The position numbers were made by a program, and so were the translations under genes. The notes under the pieces were generated by a model that did no database searches, had not been told where the DNA came from, and saw only the letters and a program-made list of their open reading frames with translations. Source: JADHLK01 sp038131695 (GTDB lineage Bacteria > Pseudomonadota > Alphaproteobacteria > Puniceispirillales > Puniceispirillaceae). From it: a DNA stretch of 17,750 bases. The stretch is taken from NCBI GenBank assembly GCA_038131695.1, contig JAYPQA010000083.1, forward strand, positions 1 to 17,750, given 5' to 3'. Numbering within the stretch: the stretch's first letter is position 1; each line of letters starts with the position of its first letter. Below are positions 1 through 8,488 of the stretch, one piece after another.

Positions 1-336
1 CTCTCTAGCCCCGGTCTTGCCCTTTGCCGGATCGATAGAGGCAAAGGGGATCATAATATCGCTGTTTTTATGGGCGGCTTCGGCAATTTCAAAATTGGAA
101 TAGCGGCGAAAGCCGGTCTCGCGCTCTGAATCAACGCCAAAAATGACGCAGGCGATCTGGCGGGCGCGGAAATAATCGGCGGTTTCCTCTATGGTTGGCG
201 GATGGGTATAGTCCGCCTTGAAATATTTGGCCATGCCAGCCAGAAATTCATCATAGCCATCATCCCCGTGCGTGCCGCAGGGTTCTTCGGCATGGGTGTG
301 AATATCAATCGCTTTTATTTGGCTCAAATCGATCAT
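1..336 (-). CDS. amidohydrolase family protein (partial, N-terminal 112 residues)
   Basis: Open minus-strand frame from ATG at 336 running off the left edge, so the C-terminal part is missing. Near the N-terminus it reads IKAIDIHTHAEEP; the His-x-His motif after a short beta strand is the first metal-binding motif of amidohydrolase_2 (TIM-barrel hydrolases and decarboxylases acting on carboxylated or aromatic acids). Further on come an ADYFRARQIACVIFGVD stretch and an MIPFASIDP strand, both usual for this family. An AAGG ribosome-binding site lies about nine bases upstream. It diverges from the acyl-CoA ligase gene at 440 across about 100 bases, so shared regulation is plausible. The substrate cannot be told from this fragment. 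The family call is secure; any link to aromatic-acid breakdown is inferred from the neighbour. Confidence 0.85.
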   Translation of the reverse strand, partial: MIDLSQIKAIDIHTHAEEPCGTHGDDGYDEFLAGMAKYFKADYTHPPTIEETADYFRARQIACVIFGVDSERETGFRRYSNFEIAEAAHKNSDIMIPFASIDPAKGKTGARE

Positions 337-347
337 TTTTGGCCTTT

Positions 348-363
348 GAGTTTCCGGAACTTC
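348..363. promoter_or_regulatory. imperfect palindrome between divergent genes, possible operator
   Basis: GAGTTTCCGGAACTTC is a 16-base imperfect palindrome (six of eight half-site positions match) lying between the divergent amidohydrolase and acyl-CoA ligase genes. It sits just upstream of the amidohydrolase start. Such sites often bind dimeric regulators of catabolic genes. No regulator gene is visible in the window, so the role is inferred. Confidence 0.25.
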
Positions 364-439
364 TGGTCTAACAATAGAAGACTGGCCAGCGTGCCTTGTC
401 AAGAAAAGCACTGTATAGACTCTGGCGGGGATAAAGATT

Positions 440-2326
440 ATGACAGATATTGCAGCTCAGTCTGATTTCTGGCAGCCGCAATTCGATATTGAAAACCGCC
501 CGGACGGCACAATCTATATGCGCGAGACTTCCGAGCTGGCCAGCTATCTGCCCAGTATGCCGGCCTGTTTGCGCCATTGGGCAGAGGTAGCCCCGGATCG
601 GGTCTGGCTGGCCCAGCGCCCGCAGCCCGCGGCAGATTGGGTGCGGCTGGGCTATGGCGAAGCCTTTGAGCGAGCCAGCCGCATCTCGCATCAGTTTCTG
701 AGCTGGCAAAGAGACGGGCAAGGGCTGGGGCCAGAGCGGCCTGTGATGATCCTCTCCGGCAATTCGATTGATCACGCGCTGGTCATGCTGGCCAGCCAGA
801 TGGCGGCGGTGCCGGGGGCAGCTGTTTCGCCGGGCTATTCGCTGCTGTCAGATGATCATGGCAAGCTGCGGGATCTGGCCGGGCTGTTGACGCCGGGGGT
901 GGTCTATTGTGACAAGCTGGCCGCGTTTGCCGGGGCGGTGCGCGCGGTGCTGGAAGCGGTGGCTGCAGCCGGAGCCCCGCCGCCGCTGGTTCTGGCCAGC
1001 GATCCAAAGGCAGACAAGCTGGAGGCGGTGGCTCTGGCAGATTGGCTTTCCGCACCGCTGGACGGCCCGGCCCGCGCCGGAATAGACGCCTCCATCAACG
1101 GGCTGGGCCCGCAATCAATCGGCAAATTCATGTTCACTTCCGGCTCAACCGGCAGCCCCAAGGCAGTCATCATCACACAAGAGATGATGGTCTCCAACCA
1201 GCAGATGATCCGCGAATGTTTTACCTTTTTGCAGCAGCAACCGCCCATTGTGCTGGATTGGTGCCCCTGGCACCATACGGCAGCTGGCAACAAGGTCTTT
1301 AATATGGTGCTGTTTAATGGCGGGTCTTTCTATATTGATGAAGGCAAGCCAAGCGGGGCAAAAATCGGCGAGACCATTGCCAATCTGAAGGAAATCTCAC
1401 CGCATTATTATTTCAATGTGCCGGTTGGCTGGGAAATGCTGGTTGAGGCCATGGAAAAGGATGCAGATTTGTGCCGCTCCATGCTCAGCAATCTGAAAAT
1501 CATGATGTATGCCGGGGCGGCCATGCCGCAGCCAGTCTGGGACAGGTTGCAGGAAATCGCCCGCCAGACAACCGGCCATGATGTGCTGCTGGCCTCTGGT
1601 CTGGGCAGCACCGAAACGGCCCCTTTTGCGCTGATGTGCACAACCCGGTCCAAAGCCTCAGGCAATATTGGTGTGCCGGTGCGCGGGTTGCAGCTAAAAC
1701 TGGTGCCCAATCAGGGCAAGCTGGAGGCGCGTCTGAAAGGCCCGTCCATCACCCCCGGCTACTGGCTGGCAGAGGCCGCGACAAAAGACAGTTTTGATGA
1801 AGAGGGCTTCTATCGGATGGGGGATGCGCTGCGGCCTGTCGATCCTGATGATTTGACGGTCGGTTTTTTCTTTGACGGGCGGGTGGCTGAGAATTTCAAG
1901 CTGCAAACCGGCACCTGGGTTGCGGTGGGCGCGTTGCGGGCCCAGCTGGTCAACCAGTTTGGCGGCTTGTTGCAGGATGTGGTGATTGTTGGGGAAAACA
2001 AGCCTTGGCTGGGTGCGCTCGGCCTGCTCAGCCTGCAGGAGGTGGCCGCCCAATTCCCGCAGCTGGCCGGGGCCAGCCTGGCGGAAGCGGCAGAGCATCC
2101 GGGCCTGCGGGACAGGCTGGCAGAGTTGCTGGCCCATCATGGCAAGGCGGCGTCGGGTTCCTCCAATCGGGTGATGGCGCTGAGCCTGCTACGCAGCCCG
2201 CCCGTGCTGGATAGCGGCGAGCTGACCGATAAGGGATCAGTCAATCAGCGGGCGGTGATCGCCAACCGGCCCGAAGAAGTGGCCAAAATCTATCAGGATG
2301 CAGCAGATATTCGGGCCGCTGGCTAG
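440..2326 (+). CDS. feruloyl-CoA synthetase-type AMP-binding acyl-CoA ligase
   Basis: A 628-residue member of the ANL adenylate-forming superfamily. It should activate a carboxylic acid with ATP to an acyl-adenylate and then to an acyl-CoA in the cytoplasm. The P-loop-like motif FTSGSTGSPK is at residues 232-241, the LGSTETAP motif at 388-395 and the hinge-type FDGR motif at 478-481. Length and an N-terminus with a YMRETSEL stretch resemble the feruloyl-CoA synthetase subfamily more than acetyl-CoA or long-chain ligases; hydroxycinnamates are therefore a reasonable guess. The ATG is preceded by GGGGAT at good spacing. No enoyl-CoA hydratase/aldolase or vanillin dehydrogenase lies nearby, so the feruloyl pathway is not complete here. 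The stop codon sits in a CTAG shared with the convergent acyl-CoA dehydrogenase gene. Confidence 0.85.
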   Translation: MTDIAAQSDFWQPQFDIENRPDGTIYMRETSELASYLPSMPACLRHWAEVAPDRVWLAQRPQPAADWVRLGYGEAFERASRISHQFLSWQRDGQGLGPERPVMILSGNSIDHALVMLASQMAAVPGAAVSPGYSLLSDDHGKLRDLAGLLTPGVVYCDKLAAFAGAVRAVLEAVAAAGAPPPLVLASDPKADKLEAVALADWLSAPLDGPARAGIDASINGLGPQSIGKFMFTSGSTGSPKAVIITQEMMVSNQQMIRECFTFLQQQPPIVLDWCPWHHTAAGNKVFNMVLFNGGSFYIDEGKPSGAKIGETIANLKEISPHYYFNVPVGWEMLVEAMEKDADLCRSMLSNLKIMMYAGAAMPQPVWDRLQEIARQTTGHDVLLASGLGSTETAPFALMCTTRSKASGNIGVPVRGLQLKLVPNQGKLEARLKGPSITPGYWLAEAATKDSFDEEGFYRMGDALRPVDPDDLTVGFFFDGRVAENFKLQTGTWVAVGALRAQLVNQFGGLLQDVVIVGENKPWLGALGLLSLQEVAAQFPQLAGASLAEAAEHPGLRDRLAELLAHHGKAASGSSNRVMALSLLRSPPVLDSGELTDKGSVNQRAVIANRPEEVAKIYQDAADIRAAG

Positions 2327-3948
2327 GCCAGCCGGGCCTCCAGAATGGCAAGGCTTGCCTGCAGCTGAAAGGGCAGGGTGTAGGCGACCCGGGCTGCCAG
2401 CTGGCGGATACGGCCCGGGTCTGGATGGGCAGCGGCCTGCTCTGCCATCCGCTGCCACAGGCACAGCATCACAATCTGGCTGGTCGCTCTGGTAAAATCA
2501 TCAGCCAGCGCGGCGATCAGGCTCGCATCCGCCCGGGCCAGCTTCGCGCTCATTTCCTGCCAGTTCTGGACAGGCTGGGTGGGCGGGTTGTCGCACAGGC
2601 TGATCAGAAATCCGGCAAATTCTGCGGCCGCCCACTGCGTCCGGTTCAGCCGCAAGGCCAGCGTGCGCGCATGAATCCCGTTTGCCCCCTCATAGATAGA
2701 GGTGATGCGGGCATCGCGGTAATGCTGTTCGAGCTGATATTCGCGCAAATAGCCATAGCCACCCAGCACCTGAATGCCCAGATCAGCAGCCTGAATACCG
2801 GCCTCGGACCCGCAAACCTTGGCCAGCGAGGTCAGCATGGGCAGCAGGGTGGGGCTGGCTTGCTCAGGGCTGGTCTCCATCAGGCTGGCGGCACACTGGC
2901 ACAAGGCCCGCGCCCCAAGGGCCAGAATCTGCATCTCTTCCAGCATCCGCTGGATATCGGGATGGTCAGCCAGACGGGCATCGCGGCCATCTGCCTGGCG
3001 GCCCTGCACCCGCTCTGCTGCATAGGCAGCGGCCAGCAGATGGCTGCGCGCGGCATGGGCAACCCCTTGCAGCCCGACATCCAGCCTGGCATGGTTCATC
3101 AGCACAAACATCAGCTTCAGCCCGTCTCCGGGCGCGCCGAGCAGGCTGGCCTTGGCCCGGTCAAATAGCATCTCGCAAGTCGGGGAGGCGTGAATTCCCA
3201 TTTTTTCTTCCAGCCGGGTTGCAGACAGGCTATTGCGGCTGCCATCGGGGAGCAGTGAGGGCACGGCAAACAGGCTGAGCCCGCGCACCCCTTCCTCGGC
3301 TGTGCCGGTGCGGGCCAGAACCATGTGCAGGATGCCGCTGCTCATATTCTGATCGCCGCCGGAGATAAAGATTTTCTGCCCGCTTATCTCCCAATCGAGG
3401 GACGGGCTGCCCGCTATCGGCTGCTCTGATTTGCAGGCTTGTGTGCGAATGCGGGCCAGGTCTGATCCGGCTTGCGGCTCAGTCAGGTTCATGGTCGCCA
3501 GCCAGTCCCCGCTGGCCAGCTTTTCCAGCCAGGCCTGTTTTTGTTCATCCGTTCCCCATATATCAACTATCCGGGCGGCTCCCGGCACCAGCCCGACAAT
3601 CATCTGAAAGGATTGGTTGGCCCCGGACAGGATTTCCGAAAAACCCGCCAGAAGCGGGGCAGGCAGGGGCTGGCCGCCCCAGGCTTCAGGCAGGCCAAGT
3701 CCCATCCAGCCCTGTTCGGCAAATTGCCGGTAGGCCGGGCCAAATCCATCCGGCACACTCACCCGGCCATTTTCAAGGCGCGCGCCGGTCGCATCGCCCG
3801 GGCCGTTCAGCGGCGCGATTTCAGCTTCGATGAATTGAAAATAATGGTCCAGCAGGGCCGCCGCCTCGTCCCGATCAAACCCTTCTGCCTGTTCGGCCCG
3901 GCCAATCGGGGTCATGCAAAACAGGATATCATCCAGCATAGAAGACAT
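2323..3948 (-). CDS. acyl-CoA dehydrogenase family protein
   Basis: A 541-residue FAD-dependent acyl-CoA dehydrogenase, which would oxidise an acyl-CoA to the trans-2-enoyl-CoA and pass electrons to ETF. The middle domain carries MNLTEPQAGSDL (residues 153-164), the FAD/substrate-binding signature. The C-terminal helical domain has LGGYGYLREY (395-404) and SIYEGANGIHARTL (417-430), where Glu420 is the likely catalytic base. The long length and C-terminal tail after the YEG motif resemble the larger DmdC/FadE-like group (methylmercaptopropionyl-CoA or medium/long acyl-CoA dehydrogenases) rather than the roughly 380-residue short-chain enzymes. The exact substrate is not readable. The gene follows the MFS transporter by 66 bases on the same strand and is intact. 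GGAGAAA precedes the ATG. Confidence 0.9.
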   Translation of the reverse strand: MSSMLDDILFCMTPIGRAEQAEGFDRDEAAALLDHYFQFIEAEIAPLNGPGDATGARLENGRVSVPDGFGPAYRQFAEQGWMGLGLPEAWGGQPLPAPLLAGFSEILSGANQSFQMIVGLVPGAARIVDIWGTDEQKQAWLEKLASGDWLATMNLTEPQAGSDLARIRTQACKSEQPIAGSPSLDWEISGQKIFISGGDQNMSSGILHMVLARTGTAEEGVRGLSLFAVPSLLPDGSRNSLSATRLEEKMGIHASPTCEMLFDRAKASLLGAPGDGLKLMFVLMNHARLDVGLQGVAHAARSHLLAAAYAAERVQGRQADGRDARLADHPDIQRMLEEMQILALGARALCQCAASLMETSPEQASPTLLPMLTSLAKVCGSEAGIQAADLGIQVLGGYGYLREYQLEQHYRDARITSIYEGANGIHARTLALRLNRTQWAAAEFAGFLISLCDNPPTQPVQNWQEMSAKLARADASLIAALADDFTRATSQIVMLCLWQRMAEQAAAHPDPGRIRQLAARVAYTLPFQLQASLAILEARLA

Positions 3949-4014
3949 GGTTCAGGCTTTCTCCAAAAAATGGCGGTTCCCGGGGTGCAGTCTAGAGCAG
4001 AGGGGCAGGCCGGA

Positions 4015-5226
4015 TCAATGGGTCTGAGTTTTATTGTCCTGAAAGCGGATAAACCAGCCGCGCACCGGCCCATAGATCAGCACCGAGGCAAGCAGGCAGG
4101 GAATTCCCAGCACAAAAAACCCGCCTTCCCAGCCGCCCAGCCTGTCCACGCTCCAGCCAAGCATGGCCGGCCCAACCAGCGTCCCCAGCCCCTGTATCTG
4201 CATCATATAGGCCATGAAAACCGGGGTCTGGCTGGGCTGGCGGATAATCTGGCCCACCAGATAGAAAAAGCTGGGCGGGGTCAGGCCGGTATGAATTGCC
4301 AGACCCAAAAGTCCCAGCAGCATCAGCCAGGCCGGGCTATCGGGCAGGAAAATCATTACAATATAGGCTGGAATGGTCAAAAAAGTGAAGAGAATGAGAT
4401 TGATCGGCTTGAAGCCACGCTGGATCAGGCGCCCGGATTCGCTGTTGCCAAAGAAATTTATCAGACAAAAACCGGCAACCAGCAACGCTCCCAGTAACAG
4501 GCTGCCGCCCTGTTGCTGGACAAAGAACGGGGTGAATTGCAGCACCACCTGAAATATCAGCGAATGGCAGCCAAAACAAATACCGATACCAACCAGCACC
4601 GGCAGGCGCAGGGCCGCGCCAATCGCCTCCTTGTCAAAGCGCAGCCTGGGCGGGTTGGCATCTGCCGGTATCATCCAAAAGGCCAAAAAACCTACCAGCC
4701 CGGCAAAGATCGTGCTGGCCAGCCAGACCCCCTGCCAGTCAAAATTGCCCAGCAGCAACGGGCCGGCCATCACCCCCAGCAAATTGCCCAGCGGCATAAA
4801 GCCGCCCCAGATACCCATCACCCAGCCGCGATTGGCGCTATGGGTATGTTCAATCAGCAGGGTCGGGCCTGCCACGGCAATGGAAATCAAACTGAGCCCT
4901 TCGAGCGTGCGCCCGGCCAAAAGCATGGCAAAGCTGGAGCCGACCAGGGAGACGAGCGAGCCGATAACAGCCAGCAGAATAGCTGTCAGCATCACCCGCC
5001 TGGCCCCGGCAGCAGCCATCAGCCCGCCTGCAAAAATACCGACGAAAACAGCGATCAGCGTAAAGGCAGAAGCCAGTATCCCGGCCTCAGAGATAGTCAG
5101 TGAAAAGACTTCTATCAGCCGGGCCATAGAGGGGGCCAGCTTGGCAATATTCAAACCGATAATCGCCCCGCACAGCAAAATCACCATGGCGAGGCGAAAA
5201 TCGCGCCCGAATTGTGGCAGACTCAC
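4015..5226 (-). CDS. MFS transporter
   Basis: A 403-residue, highly hydrophobic protein with about twelve membrane segments, matching the size of the Major Facilitator Superfamily. After the second membrane segment comes a degenerate motif A (GGLMAAAGARRV), followed by an arginine-containing GRTLEG segment in TM4 and a polar central loop rich in basic and proline residues (PADANPPRLRFDKE). It would move a small solute across the inner membrane; its place beside an acyl-CoA ligase/dehydrogenase set suggests an organic acid, but that is inference. The start is GTG at 5226. Once the aldolase reading frame is restored, that frame's TGA overlaps this GTG as GTGA, a classic coupled start that supports the choice. 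The frame is intact. Confidence 0.87.
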   Translation of the reverse strand: MSLPQFGRDFRLAMVILLCGAIIGLNIAKLAPSMARLIEVFSLTISEAGILASAFTLIAVFVGIFAGGLMAAAGARRVMLTAILLAVIGSLVSLVGSSFAMLLAGRTLEGLSLISIAVAGPTLLIEHTHSANRGWVMGIWGGFMPLGNLLGVMAGPLLLGNFDWQGVWLASTIFAGLVGFLAFWMIPADANPPRLRFDKEAIGAALRLPVLVGIGICFGCHSLIFQVVLQFTPFFVQQQGGSLLLGALLVAGFCLINFFGNSESGRLIQRGFKPINLILFTFLTIPAYIVMIFLPDSPAWLMLLGLLGLAIHTGLTPPSFFYLVGQIIRQPSQTPVFMAYMMQIQGLGTLVGPAMLGWSVDRLGGWEGGFFVLGIPCLLASVLIYGPVRGWFIRFQDNKTQTH

Positions 5227-5989
5227 TGTTTCCAGTCCGGATTATGCTTGTCAATCATGCGAATCAGGGCCGGCCATTCCGGATGCCGCACCAGCGCGTT
5301 CGCCTGTGCTGAGCCGCCTTCAAACTAGGCTTTGGTCTTTTCCATAATCTGTGGGCTGATAGATTCATCCACTTGTTGTATCGCTGCCAGCTGCCTCTGC
5401 GTACGGATAAAGGCCAGATGACGCACAAGGCCCAGACCGCATTTGGTCCGGCTGTTATCAGCCGTGATTGCCGCAACAGCGTGTGGTTGCGTTGGCCAAG
5501 GGCGGCAACAATGCGTGGGCCTTCTGATCCATCCAGGACAATTCCTTCAAACGCATGATAGCCCACCCGCTCATAAAGCTGGCAGCCTTCCTGGGTCAGC
5601 GGGACATATTCGGCATCTGTGGCCCCCAGCCCCTGTGAGATCGGCTCATGGGTATGCAGCACACAATGCAGGTCAGGCCGGTTCTTGTGAATGGTGGAAT
5701 GGATTTGATAGCCCGCCTCATTGACCGGCCAGGGGCTGTCGGAGATTTTCTTGCCATCAATATCAATGCGGATCAGATCAGAGGCGGTGATCTCATCATA
5801 GCGCAGACCGAACGGGTTGATCAGAAAATCATTGGTGCCCGGCACCCGCAAGGTGATGTGATTATAGACAATCGAAGTCCAGCCATAACAATCAACCAGC
5901 CGGTAACAGGCGGCCAGCTCCAGGCGTGCCAGCCATTCTTCTTTATCCATGCCCTTGGGTGTTTTGGGAACCGGAAGCGAGGTTCCCAT
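5223..5989 (-). pseudogene. class II aldolase/adducin family protein, frameshifted
   Basis: The N-terminal part reads clearly as a class II aldolase/adducin-domain protein of about 255 residues: LAACYRL near residue 26, a YNHITLRVPG strand, an INPFGL loop, and the zinc-binding HTH pair (residues about 112-114) in VLHTHEP. The segment around 5463-5480, which should carry the third metal ligand in an ANHGLI-type motif, reads RQSRLI because three single bases appear to be missing. A frameshift near 5424-5430 follows. The restored frame continues VRHLAFIRTQ and later EFEGGS-type sequence, with an in-frame TAG at 5325-5327, and ends in TGA at 5223-5225 overlapping the MFS start. An open frame also extends upstream to 6106, but the ATG at 5989 matches the usual family N-terminus and sits better with the upstream promoter. 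The substrate is unknown. Confidence 0.75.
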
Positions 5990-6085
5990 CAAGCCGCTGT
6001 CGGTGTCCTGCTGATCAGCATCCTCATATCCCCCCTTTGCCAATCGTCCGGGGCAAGCCATACAGAGATGCCCCCTGTCGCTAAA

Positions 6086-6113
6086 GATTAAACTGGACTT
6101 GTTCATTCGTCAA
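6086..6113 (-). promoter_or_regulatory. candidate sigma70 promoter for the aldolase-MFS-dehydrogenase run
   Basis: Read on the minus strand, TTGACG (6113-6108) is followed after 15-16 bases by TTTAATC (6092-6086). This is close to the -35/-10 consensus but with a short spacer. It places transcription start about 85 bases before the ATG at 5989 and argues against the longer open frame starting at 6106, which would begin inside the promoter. Confidence 0.33.
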
Positions 6114-6140
6114 AGTGCAGATTGCATAACAAGCAATTTC

Positions 6141-6169
6141 TTTACAGGCGCGCGGTTTTGTGGTTACAT
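6141..6169 (+). promoter_or_regulatory. weak candidate promoter for the ketopantoate reductase-like gene
   Basis: TTTACA (6141-6146) and TTACAT (6164-6169) are separated by 17 bases. The -35 box is good (five of six) and the -10 box poor (three of six). It faces away from the candidate aldolase promoter in the 200-base divergent gap, which holds no other clear signal. Confidence 0.25.
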
Positions 6170-6190
6170 TTTCGGCAGGGCAGGGATGTT

Positions 6191-7119
6191 ATGACAGATT
6201 ATGATTTTAGGGGCCGGGGCGGTCGGCGCGTGACATTTGGCGGTATGCTGTTATGCAGGCCGATCTGTGCAGCTGGTTACGCTCGGCCCAGCTGGGAGGC
6301 GGTGGCCAGAGACGGGCTGCGGCTGCGGCTGCCCGCCAACGATTGCTGGTGCATCCAGAGGCTTGCCAGCCGCAAGAGGCCCGTCCGGCAGAGATGATTT
6401 TGGTGCTGACCAAAAGCTTCGATACAGAAGCCGCGATAGAGGGAATTCGCCCGCTGATCAAAAAGGAAACATTATTGGTGACGCTACAAAACGGGCTGGG
6501 TAATGGCGAGCTGCTCGCCCGCCTCTGTCCGCAGAATCAGATTTTTCACGGGGCTTCCATGCTGCCAGCTGCGGTGCTGCGACCGGGGCTGGTAGAGGCA
6601 AAGGACCGTAATGAGAACTGGCTAGGCCCTGTGACTGGCAGCGATACCCGCCCCCTGTCCCAGCTGGCCGCAGACCTCGCCGGGGTAGGGGCTGTTCTTA
6701 ATGTGCAAGAGGATGTGCGCCCGGTGATATGGCAAAAGGCCTGTTTCAATATTGCGATGAACGCGGTCAATACGCTGACCGATTCAGGGCCGGGCCTGGT
6801 CTATGATTCGACGGGGCTGCGTCAGCTGGTCTATGATTTGATGGATGAGGCAATTTTGGTTGCCGAAAAACAGGGCATCAGCCTCAATCGCCAGAAGGTG
6901 GTTGATTTGATTGACCTGTCCTGCACTGGCCATCGCTATCATATCGCATCCATGCTTCAGGATATTCGGGCTGGTCGGCAATCGGAAATCGATCAGCTGA
7001 ACGGGGCCTTGCTGGCAACCGCAGATCAGCTGGGTCTCGACCTGCCGAATAACCGGGTGGTCACCGCCTTGATGCGCGCCAGACAGGCGGCTCCCGCCTT
7101 TTGGCAGGGCCAACCCTAA
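6191..7119 (+). pseudogene. ketopantoate reductase (ApbA/PanE-like), frameshifted N-terminal third
   Basis: From about 6340 to the TAA at 7119 the frame is open and reads as the ApbA/PanE family, NADPH-dependent reductases that make pantoate from 2-dehydropantoate for CoA synthesis. Visible signatures are VLTKSFDT, LLVTLQNGLGN, IWQKACFNIAMNAVNTLT (with the conserved Lys and Asn residues) and GRQSEIDQLNGALL in the C-terminal helical domain. The N-terminal Rossmann fold is scattered over three frames between 6191 and 6340: MILGAGAVG at 6201, VTFGGML at 6230, AGRSVQLVT near 6255, and EAVARDGLRLRLPAND near 6297. That needs at least four small indels in 150 bases. CAGGGA lies before the ATG at 6191. 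Many genomes hold catabolic paralogues of PanE, so true pantothenate synthesis is not certain. Confidence 0.78.
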
Positions 7120-7165
7120 CCCCAGCTCTAACACCCGGCTAACCTGGGTGGCGCTGCAGCTGCGT

Positions 7166-8276
7166 CTAGCGCCCCTGCCAGATTTTCTCAGCTGTTTCCA
7201 CCACCAGATCGAGCTTTCTGCGCTGGTCATCAAAGCTGACCGCATTGCCTTCTTCGGTAGAGGCAAAGCCGCATTGCGGGGCGATTCCCAGCTGGTCCAT
7301 ATCTGCATATTTGGCCGCCTCGTCAAATTGGCGGCGCAACCAGTCCATCTCTTCCAGCTCGCCTGTTTTGGTCGTGATGAACCCGGCCATCACCCGCTGC
7401 GGCCCTTGGCCAGAAATTTCAGCGGCTCCAGCCCGCCCGCCCGTTCGGAATCATATTCCATGAAAAACACATCTACGCCGGTCTCATTAAAGACGGTATC
7501 GGCCACCGCATCATAGGCCCCTTCAGCAGCATGGGTAGAGCGGAAATTACCGCGGCACATATGCATGCCGATCACCATATCATCCGGCCTGTCTTTGATC
7601 GCATCCTGCATCATCTTGCCATAAAGGCGGATCAGATAATCCGGTCTGACCCTGAGCGGCCTTGTCTGCCCGGTGTTTTGGATCGCACAGATAGGCAAAG
7701 AAAATATCATCCATCTGCAAATAGCGGCAACCTGCCTGATAAAGGCATCTACCGCCTTTTTATAGGTTTGCGAAATATCAGCGCCAGATGGTCAATATCG
7801 CTATATTCAGCCGGGTGAATATCCTCAACGGCGGTGCGGAAATGCACACAAGAGGGCCCGGAATGGAAATTTTCGGCATCACGCCAGTATGGTCTGCCAC
7901 AAAGCGGAAATGCGCCAGCATGGGATGATCTGCCGGAAAATCCAGCTTGCTGCTAATGGTCGGGAAGATGGGACGCAGCTTGACCCCGGCAAATTGCACC
8001 CCTTCATCGCGCTCAACCAAATCCAGCCCGTCAGCCCGCCCATAAAATCATAATGCCAGAATGAGCGGCGGGCCTCTCCATCTGTTACCACTTGCAAGAC
8101 CCGTATTTTCCTGCACATCTTGATCAGTTCAATAATTGCCGCATCCTCAATTTCCGCCAGCGCCTCAGCAGGCAGGGATTGATCTTCAAATGGCGGGTGC
8201 GGGCCTGTTTGACTAGGTCAGGCCGCAACAAGCTACCAACATGGTCAGCACGAAAAAGCGGGCGATTGGCGTTCAT
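7166..8276 (-). pseudogene. cobalamin-independent methionine synthase II (MetE C-terminal-like) family protein, multiply frameshifted
   Basis: Pieces in all three minus frames line up in order as a roughly 370-residue MetE-like barrel protein (COG0620 type). They are RADHVGSLLRP at the start, LQVVTDGEARRSFWHYDFMGG, PKISIPGP, the AGCRYLQMDD strand, HMCRGNFRST, FFMEYDSERAGG, and at the end QLGIAPQCGFASTEEGN with a likely zinc-ligand Cys. Full-length MetE is about 750 residues; this short form is a common paralogue whose methyl donor and acceptor are often unknown. At least seven indels are needed, near 8190, 8105-8120, 8025, 7852, 7785, 7650 and 7405. The last shortens CCC to CC. The start is ATG at 8276 after GAGGAG. 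It converges with the panE-like gene over 46 bases. Confidence 0.78.
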
Positions 8277-8332
8277 AATGCAAAGACTCCTCTAGAAAGC
8301 CGGGCCTTTCCCGGCATTTGCGACATATCCAG

Positions 8333-8362
8333 ATTATAAACTGTTGCTGGCAAAATTACCAA
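8333..8362 (-). promoter_or_regulatory. candidate promoter for the MetE-like gene
   Basis: On the minus strand TTGGTA (8362-8357) is followed after 18 bases by a perfect TATAAT (8338-8333). Transcription would start near 8326, giving a leader of about 50 bases. That leader holds a GCCGGG/CCCGGC hairpin (8299-8315) just before the GAGGAG ribosome-binding site. Confidence 0.5.
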
Positions 8363-8394
8363 GCAGGAAACATCCTATCTGTCTGGCTGCCTGT

Positions 8395-8414
8395 CCGGCT
8401 GGTTTGCCAGCCGG
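8395..8414. repeat. perfect 8-bp inverted repeat between the MetE-like gene and moaA
   Basis: CCGGCTGG-TTTG-CCAGCCGG, a perfect 8-base stem with a four-base loop, in the divergent intergenic region. It has no T-run on either side, so it is not an intrinsic terminator. It lies upstream of both candidate promoters and so could be a protein-binding palindrome. No function can be assigned. Confidence 0.6.
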
Positions 8415-8458
8415 TAGCAAACTCAGATAAAGGCAGGTTTCAGCAGGGCTGGCCTGAC

Positions 8459-8486
8459 TTGTTTTATCATTGGCCAGCGCTATAAT
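8459..8486 (+). promoter_or_regulatory. candidate sigma70 promoter for moaA
   Basis: TTGTTT (8459-8464) and a perfect TATAAT (8481-8486) are 16 bases apart. Transcription would begin about 8493, leaving a leader of roughly 64 bases before the ATG at 8557. The start point falls inside the first copy of a 19-base tandem repeat. Confidence 0.5.
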
Positions 8487-8488
8487 TT

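Noticed and set aside
2425..4497. Long plus-strand open frames (247 and 341 codons) opposite the acyl-CoA dehydrogenase and MFS genes
   Set aside because: They are shadows of GC-rich codon usage in the real minus-strand genes: low-complexity, Gln/Pro/Arg-rich products with no fold and no ribosome-binding site.
5990..6106. N-terminal extension of the aldolase from ATG 6106
   Set aside because: The added 39 residues have no family similarity I recognise, and the ATG falls between the -35 and -10 boxes of a candidate promoter.
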